This document shows positions 57,979 through 64,000 of a DNA stretch of 64,000 nucleotides, piece by piece. Numbering within the stretch: position 1 is the first letter of the stretch; every line of letters starts with the position of its first letter. A program made the translations under genes and the position numbers. Source of the stretch: Anaeramoeba flamelloides (Eukaryota > Metamonada > Anaeramoebidae); contig JANTQA010000036.1 of assembly GCA_027625915.1 (NCBI GenBank), forward strand, positions 6,283,001 to 6,347,000, read 5' to 3'. The notes below the pieces were generated by a model. It was not told the origin of the DNA. It saw only the letters and a program-made list of their open reading frames with translations, and made no database searches.

Positions 57979-60450
57979 ATGGACAAAAATCCAAATAATA
58001 CTTTCCAAAATAATTTGAAAGTTTGTCAAGAGGTTAACAATGAAACTGATTTACTTAATAGAGTTTATCAAAACCAACAACCGATCTCGACTTTAAATAA
58101 TCTCACAATCGAAAAATCACAGCAAAGTACTTTGAAAACTCAAAATGAAATGAATGAAAAGACAACAGACACGAGTCTAGATTTCTACAACATTTTGGAA
58201 TCCAAAGAAAAAACAAATAATAACAAAAATATTACTCTAAAAACAAATTCTCTTCTAATTGTAAATACAAATGACTCAAAACGAGAAACTAAAACTGACA
58301 TTAACCAAGAACAACAGCGATCTAATCGAAAAAGAAAGAAAAAAGAAAAAGACAAAACGAAGGACAAAAAAGGAAAAAGAAAACATAAAAGAAAAAGAAA
58401 AGAAAAAGAAAAAGAAAAAGAAAAAGAAAAAGAAAAGGATAATGAAAACATAAAAGAAAATGAAAACATAAAAGAAAAAGAAAAATTAAAAGAAAAAGAA
58501 AAATTAAAAGAAAAGGAAACAGAATCAAAAAGTAAAGACAAGGTAAAAAGCAAAACAAAAGGAAGAGGAAGAGGAAAAACAAGAGGAAAAGGAAAAGGAA
58601 GAGGAAGAGGAAAAAGAAGGGCAAGAGGAAGAGCAAGAGGAAGAGCAAGAGGAAGAGGAAGAGCAAGAGCAAGAGGAAGGTCAAAAACAAGAAATAAGGG
58701 AACTGTTTTAAATAAAGTTCACCTAACAAATGAGTCTAATCCACAAAACAGTTTTCAATATCCGAAATGCCCACACAAATTTAAATGCCATGAATGCAAT
58801 TCTCCAGGTGTTATTCCACTAATTCGAACGATTTCTGCGTGCAACACACTAACCACTGTAACAAGTTCAGATTCTAATTTTGATTCTGATCTTGATAGTA
58901 ATATTTCAGAAAACTCGGTGCAACAAATAGCAACGATCCCATTTGCACGAGATTATTTTTGTCTTGATTGCCTTCAAAAAACAGGTATTTCTTATGAGGA
59001 AACAATAATTTTTCAATACAAAATACAATTCAAAATTTCTTCAGTTTTTGAAACTCTGAATCCAAATTATCAAAAATTATTAGCGTACGCACAAAAATAT
59101 CATCAAGCGAAATTATTAAAAGAAAAAAACAATTTAAAAATTAATGAGCCAAACAATAACCAAAATAAAATAAAAATTGAGCAAGATATAATCCAAATAC
59201 AAGAAAAAGAAAAAGAAAAGGGAAAAGGAAAAGAAATGGAAATGGAAATGGAAATAGAAAAAGGGAATAAAAACGAAAACCAGGATGTTAATTTTAAAGA
59301 AATTAATCAAAATAAAAAGAATATTCTTTTTGATCATCAAAATCAATCAAATTATCAACAAGAAGATGGGGACCATAATAAATTAAATAATTCTTATTTA
59401 TCGATTGATCCAAAAAAAAGTCAACCAACAACTTCTATTTTTCAAAATAATACTTCAGAAATAGGCAATCAATTACAAAATAATTTATTCAATCAAAATC
59501 AAAATTATTCTAATTATCAAAATAAGTATCAAACTCAATATCAACTTCAGAGTCAAGTGCAAAATAAAAATAACAGATCAAACCAAAATTTGCAGCAGCA
59601 AAAACATTCCTCAATATTACAAAAATATTATTCTGATTCCAAAAAACCATTTTCATATTCAATTTTAAATAATAAGCATAATTACAATCGAAGAACAAAT
59701 AACCAGTATCAAGACCACAACTATTATCACCAACCATTTAACCGTGTAAGATTAAAGGAATACAAGCACCAACGTGATTTATTTAAAAGTAAATCCAATA
59801 ATCAATTATATACCCATAATATCACAAACAACAACAACAACAACAACCTATTTTTTAATAGTGCTAATTATCAAAATCAACCAACCCGATTCCCAAAACA
59901 GCAACAACAAAATCAATTAATAGAATCAAACTTTCCATCTTCTGGTAATTTAATAACAAATGAACCCCAAGATATATTTGTAACTGAAGAACAACAAGAA
60001 ATTATAAATAAAAATAAAAAGAGAGAAATGATATTAAAATTATTAAAACAAATTAAATCCCAATCACAAAATAATGCAATTTTAAGTGAAAAATTACAAA
60101 GGATTACACACCATCATCATCAGAAACAAAACACAATTTCAGATTATATTGGTACAGGTGAATATTTTCAACAATCGATTCCTCAAAAGAAGACCCAGAC
60201 TTCAATTGAAGATTTGGTTTTGAAAAGACAATATTTATGTAAAATTTTGAAAAACATTGGGAAACAGAAAATGGAATCAATTCAAAAAACACAAAATAAA
60301 ATGAAAAACTTAATTGATTCTACAAGTCAAGAAATTGCTGGTGTAATCAACCAATGGAATAACAAACGATCTGAATTTGAAGAAAAAATGATAAATTTCC
60401 TATTTCTTGATATACCCCCAAAAAATGTCGATTCAAAGAAAAAAAATTAA
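57979..60450 (+). CDS. Large K/E/R-rich protein with Cys pairs, unknown function
   Basis: Single-exon 823 aa protein of unknown function. Residues 1-110 are Asn/Thr-rich. About 112-185 is nearly pure Lys/Glu (KEKEKEKEKEK), about 190-245 is Arg/Gly/Lys/Ala-rich (GRGRGK, RARGRARGR), resembling RGG-type nucleic-acid-binding tails. A Cys-rich island follows: CPHKFKCHEC at 264-273 and YFCLDCLQKTG at 326-336 (CxxC at 270/273 and 328/331), a plausible zinc site separated by a Ser/Asp-rich loop. The middle (about 380-690) is Gln/Asn-rich. The C-terminal 80 residues (SIEDLVLKRQYLCKILKNIG... ending FLFLDIPPKN) could form a coiled coil. The start ATG is the first in frame. A chromatin or RNA-binding role is a guess from composition only. 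Confidence 0.85.
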   Translation: MDKNPNNTFQNNLKVCQEVNNETDLLNRVYQNQQPISTLNNLTIEKSQQSTLKTQNEMNEKTTDTSLDFYNILESKEKTNNNKNITLKTNSLLIVNTNDSKRETKTDINQEQQRSNRKRKKKEKDKTKDKKGKRKHKRKRKEKEKEKEKEKEKDNENIKENENIKEKEKLKEKEKLKEKETESKSKDKVKSKTKGRGRGKTRGKGKGRGRGKRRARGRARGRARGRGRARARGRSKTRNKGTVLNKVHLTNESNPQNSFQYPKCPHKFKCHECNSPGVIPLIRTISACNTLTTVTSSDSNFDSDLDSNISENSVQQIATIPFARDYFCLDCLQKTGISYEETIIFQYKIQFKISSVFETLNPNYQKLLAYAQKYHQAKLLKEKNNLKINEPNNNQNKIKIEQDIIQIQEKEKEKGKGKEMEMEMEIEKGNKNENQDVNFKEINQNKKNILFDHQNQSNYQQEDGDHNKLNNSYLSIDPKKSQPTTSIFQNNTSEIGNQLQNNLFNQNQNYSNYQNKYQTQYQLQSQVQNKNNRSNQNLQQQKHSSILQKYYSDSKKPFSYSILNNKHNYNRRTNNQYQDHNYYHQPFNRVRLKEYKHQRDLFKSKSNNQLYTHNITNNNNNNNLFFNSANYQNQPTRFPKQQQQNQLIESNFPSSGNLITNEPQDIFVTEEQQEIINKNKKREMILKLLKQIKSQSQNNAILSEKLQRITHHHHQKQNTISDYIGTGEYFQQSIPQKKTQTSIEDLVLKRQYLCKILKNIGKQKMESIQKTQNKMKNLIDSTSQEIAGVINQWNNKRSEFEEKMINFLFLDIPPKNVDSKKKN
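58330..58690 (+). repeat. Long purine-rich (GAAAAA/GGAAGA) coding repeat
   Basis: Almost only A and G on the + strand for about 350 nt, coding Lys-Glu then Arg-Gly repeats. A mirror-type polypurine tract of this kind can form triplex or slip in replication. Confidence 0.85.
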
Positions 60451-60580
60451 TTAAATATTTATTTATTTATTAATTTTTTTTTTTTTTATTTTTTATTTTT
60501 TATTTAGAATTATTTTTTTATATTTATCAATTACAATTTAATTTCGTTATTATTAATTTAATAATAAAATGCTAATAACC

Positions 60581-60611
<31 letters not shown>

Positions 60612-60764
60612 CAAAAGATTGAAATTATTGTTAAATTTATTTAATTATTTTTCTTCTTCTCTTTTTTTATTTGATAAATTTTATTTAATTACTCCTTTCA
60701 CTAAATAAATAAATAAAATATATATAAAATAATAATAATATCATTTCCAACATCAAATTAAAAA

Positions 60765-61330
60765 TGTATCGACTCTCGTTAGGTTTTTTTTAATTTGAAT
60801 GGATAAAGTAAAATCAAAGATTTTTCTAAATTCTTTCGAATTCTGGGAAACAGCGTTAAGCTTTTTATTAATTTAATATATTAAAAGAATATTTCAAAAA
60901 ATTTTAAATTCATTTTATAATTAAAAAAAAAAACCTAGGCACTCAATAGTATTATATACACTTAACGACACTTTTCGTTAGGTTTGACAGTGTTTGAATG
61001 AATTCTTTTGAATTCTGGAAAACAATCGTTAAGTTTTTTTAGAGTACAAAAAGTAAAAAAAAAACCTCCTTAAGGTTTGCATGAATTTAAAAAAAAAATA
61101 AATTAAATCTTTGATTTTACTCTACCCTTTTAAATTATTGAAAATCTAGGTACACAAAAGTACCCTACAACATTTTCCGACACGTACACAAAATCATCCG
61201 AGCAGCAAAAACCCTTTAGAAAGATTATTATTACAGATAAAAATTCCTCAATAGTGTGATTAATAATTAGTATTCAGCTGTCTTTAGGTTTTTTTTTAAT
61301 TTGAAATTTCTTTTTTTTCCCCAATTCTAT
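60765..61330. repeat. Nested direct/inverted repeats with CGTTAGGTTT words
   Basis: AAATTCTTTCGAATTCTGGG then AAACAGCGTTAAG (about 60827) recurs as GAATTCTTTTGAATTCTGGA then AAACAATCGTTAAG (about 60999). AATTTGAATGGATAAAGTAA then AATCAAAGATTT (about 60794) recurs inverted near 61094-61129. TCGTTAGGTTT recurs three times. Probably several diverged inverted-repeat elements inserted in one another. Confidence 0.6.
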
Positions 61331-61419
61331 GAAATTAGAAAATTAAAAACCTAAACACAACTCTCGAAGTGGGGCACTATGTAACTGATTATTAATATAT
61401 ATATATTACTATTTTAAGT

Positions 61420-61570
61420 ATTTTTTGTTTTCAATTTTTTATTATTACCTTATCTTCAATACGTTAAGTTTTCGACCAAAAGAGCTTTAATGAAAAATTC
61501 CTGACAAGAACAATAAATTTTAGGATTTTGATCAGTCATATAAAAAATTATTGGTTTATTTTATCTAATT
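61420..61570 (+). repeat. Dispersed repeat pair P4b, copy 2
   Basis: Partner of 13410-13560 (AATGAAAAATTCCTGACAAG then AACAATAAATTTTAGGATTT). Confidence 0.45.
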
Positions 61571-62404
61571 GTAATTTTTTCATATAGTTTCTTATCAAGA
61601 ATTGTTGATAAAAAATTTTTTCAGTTTTTTTTTATTGTAGAGAATAATTATGAAATTTAAAATTTGCTTTTTTTGTGATTAAATAATCTATTATGGAAGG
61701 TATTGTTAAAAGATTTCAAAAATTTAATCCATTAAGAAAATGAATAAACTTGGAATTACTTTAAAATAAGAATTTTTTTGTACCACATTTTATTAAAAAA
61801 TATATATATAAAGTAAAATAGTTATAAATTTTCTCCTTTTACTTAACGTGTTTCAGAAATAATCAACATATTTATATAGTTTTATTGTTTCTTCAATCAC
61901 ACAATCCTTAAATTTAAACCGTTAATTTCCCTTCATGAATTAGAAAATTTTTTATTAAATTTCAAATTTAAATGTTTAAAGATATTAAATGTGGTAAGAG
62001 AACAAAAAAATTTTCATTGAGTATCATTTTTAAATTAGATCAAATACTACAGTTTTATTTTTTAGTCTTTGTATTTAATATTAATTTGGAATTTTGTTTA
62101 TATACAAAAATTAAATATAAAACACAAAAAAAAAAAAATAATAGTGATCTGATCTAATTTTGAATTGATTAAAATTAACAATATTTCATTATTTTATATT
62201 ACCTTAATAGCTAATTCTTTTTCTTTATATTTTTTTTTCAATTTTTTTCAAACAAATTACACTTTTAGAAAAATTTTAATAAATAACTATTTTTCAGTTG
62301 TATATTTTTAAAATCAAATATTTTATATTTTTTAGGGATTTAAACACGAAAAATTTTTAACAAATAGAAAATATCAATTTTTATTATCTCCACATGGAAA
62401 AACA

Positions 62405-62606
62405 TACAGTCAGTTTCACTTTTAAGGCACAAACTTTCAACGAAATTTAAGGCACAAAAAAATCTCAAATTAAGGCACAAAATTTGGAATTTTTAATTTT
62501 TGCAATTTATTTTACTAGAATCCAAAATTTTGTGCCTTAATTTGAGATTTTTATTGTGCCTTAAATTTCGTTGAAAGTTTGTGCCTTAAAAGTGAAACTG
62601 ACTGTA
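62405..62606. mobile_element. Hairpin MITE family G, copy 2 (best preserved)
   Basis: 202 bp, starts TACAGTCAGTTTCACTTTTA and ends with its inverse. The arms of about 80 bp are nearly perfect and each holds three AAGGCACAAA-type words. The loop is about 35 nt. TA at both ends. Best-preserved copy; compare 15445-15642 and 63791-63992. Confidence 0.92.
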
Positions 62607-62704
62607 TTAAATGACACTTTTTTAAAATTACAAACTATTTTTTATTTATATTAATATGATTTAATTAATTATCTTATGGTTAGATTTTTTTTCTACTAAT
62701 TATC

Positions 62705-63632
62705 TAAGCTAAATTTCAAAAATAGGGTCATCATTAGTATTTTATAAATTATTGGTATGTGTGTTGTGTTAACCAAATATTCTGAATCCAATATCTTTTA
62801 AAAGTCATTATTGAATATTTAATATCAAGAAACAATCTTCTTTTAATGAAAATTTCCCAAAGTTGAATTCATTTTTTTGCAATTTTTCTTTCAAAATGAT
62901 TCCATATTTTGGTTTTTATGTTGAATGAACAAGAAAATTTTTGAAAATCGTTAATATTCAAGATATGAGATTAATTAGCATTGGAGAAAGGGATTGTAAA
63001 ATTCAAAGAAAGTAAAACACCCAAGAAGTGTTTGCTTCGAAAACAAGTATCAACCAAATTTGCTTTAATGAGTTGCAATGGTTCCTTGAAAAGTGAAGAA
63101 ATAGCAAGATCAAAAAAGATCTTCTTTTCTCTTTCATTTGGAGACAATGTGATGAATGTGATCCTATTCATTTTATCTTTGAGTTCTTTGTTGTACATTC
63201 AAAAAATTGGTTTTGTTTTCGTTTTCTTTTCTTTTTCTTTTTCTTTTTCTTTCTTTTGTTGAGATTTTTTTTATCTTGAAAAAGGTATCAAGGAAAGTTT
63301 GGGCTGATACCAAATGGATAAATAGTAAAAATCTGATAACTCTGATGGAAAGTTGTTTCAAAAGGTTCTTGGAAGCAATGGTGAATCTTAAATGGATAAT
63401 TTTAAGATGAAAATCATTTCAAAAATAGGGTCAGATTTATTTTTTTCTTTATGAGTTTCTTTTCTCTATTCCTTTATTAGAAATAATAATTAAAACAGAA
63501 AAGGGTGTTTTAGACAGTTATTTTTTAGTTTTAAGTTCTGATTTTTCTGAATTGAGTTTTTGTATTCACTAAATGAGAAACTACAATTTTTTTTCAATCA
63601 AAAATTTGCCCCTATTTTTGAAATTAAGCTTA
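62705..63632 (+). mobile_element. Tc1/mariner-like TIR element C, about 930 bp, with coding remnants
   Basis: TIRs TAAGCTAAATTTCAAAAATA and, inverse at the right, TATTTTTGAAATTAAGCTTA; TA ends. Inside on the + strand is a frame of about 93 codons (62981-63262, GIVKFKESKTPKKCLLRKQV, SLKSEEIARSKKIFFSLSFG) and then another (to 63410) reading VSRKVWADTKWINSKNLITL, MESCFKRFLEAMVNLKWI. Order and size suit a remnant transposase, but no DDE motif was recognised. Confidence 0.6.
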
Positions 63633-63790
63633 GAATAAAAATGAATAAAAAATTGATCTTTTATTTTATTTTATTTTCTATAGAATTATAAAATGATAAA
63701 AAAGTTAAAATATTAAGTTATAATTTTTTATATTCAAAAAAAAAAAATATAAATAATCACCGTATTATTAAATTAAGTTTTTTTAAAAAA

Positions 63791-63992
63791 TAAAGTGAGT
63801 TCCATTTTTTTTATACATAATCTTTCAACGAAAAAAAATACAATAGAAAAAACTCAAATTAAGGTATAAAATTCAAATTCTAATAAAAAAACTGATATAA
63901 AAAATATTTCAAATAATCTGCTTTAATTCGAAAGTTTTTTTGTGTCTTACTTTCGATTGTAAACTTTTTTCTAAAAAGTGGAATTGACTGTA
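63791..63992. mobile_element. Hairpin MITE family G, copy 3
   Basis: 202 bp like copy 2, ends TAAAGTGAGTTCCATTTTTT and AAAAGTGGAATTGACTGTA. The arms have more differences than in copy 2, and the AAGGCACA words are altered to AAGGTATA and TGTGTCTTA. Confidence 0.8.
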
Positions 63993-64000
63993 TGTATTTT

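Larger units (their letters stand above)
60451..62404. other. Downstream intergenic region with nested repeats
   Basis: T-rich 3' flank with a T-run of about 33 at 60578-60611. Nested direct and inverted repeats lie at 60765-61330. Repeat P4b copy 2 is at 61420-61570. An open frame at 61972-62157 shows no recognisable product. Confidence 0.5.

Noticed and set aside
58185-58729. Long - strand open frames over the 823-aa gene
   Set aside because: Leu/Phe/Ser-rich shadows of the AAAGAA/GGAAGA repeat.

Overview
The window is extremely AT-rich (my estimate about 80%, not computed) nuclear DNA from a microbial eukaryote. The genes are split by GT-AG introns. The ribosomal protein gene, the GCSH gene and others all end at TAA, so the standard code applies. 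Proteins carry long Asn/Lys/Glu/Thr low-complexity runs, and most of the sequence is non-coding. A TALE homeobox gene, PP6-regulatory (SAPS) genes and a glycine-cleavage H protein together suit a free-living amoeboid or flagellate protist. The style resembles anaerobic amoebae such as Anaeramoeba, but this is inference, not proof. No rRNA, tRNA or CRISPR was found.

Layout. A RING-finger E3-like gene lies at 627-6431 (+) and is split by a 4.5 kb intron. A single-exon TALE homeobox gene lies at 9138-11258 (-). A repeat-rich stretch at 11.3-17.7 kb holds long-inverted-repeat elements. A full PP6R/SAPS gene at 17772-29738 (+) was assembled from eight exons and has introns of 5.6 and 3.4 kb. Ribosomal protein uL2 (RPL8) is at 34502-35802 (-) in three exons. 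A second, very divergent SAPS gene is at 37985-48050 (-); seven exons were assembled by eye, and two further N-terminal exons may lie at 50.35-50.54 kb. Glycine-cleavage H protein is at 52672-53344 (-) in two exons. A large K/E/R-rich protein with Cys pairs is at 57979-60450 (+).

Genes. The two SAPS genes are the main biological result. Their introns fall at the same places with the same phases, yet the proteins share little sequence, which suggests an old duplication and two types of PP6/Sit4-like phosphatase adaptor. The homeodomain has Gln in place of the near-invariant Asn51. The H protein has a lipoyl-lysine site and a presequence-like N terminus, pointing to a mitochondrion-related organelle.

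Non-coding DNA. Introns and intergenic DNA hold several families of short TA-flanked inverted-repeat elements: five copies of a ~530 bp family, three copies of a ~200 bp hairpin family, further pairs, and a 458 bp foldback with nearly identical arms. There are also larger TIR elements with possible transposase remnants, dispersed repeat pairs, and many short exon-like open islands (ankyrin-like, Myb-like, unclassified) that look like gene debris. All exon joins, alignments and repeat matches were made by eye and are inference until checked.
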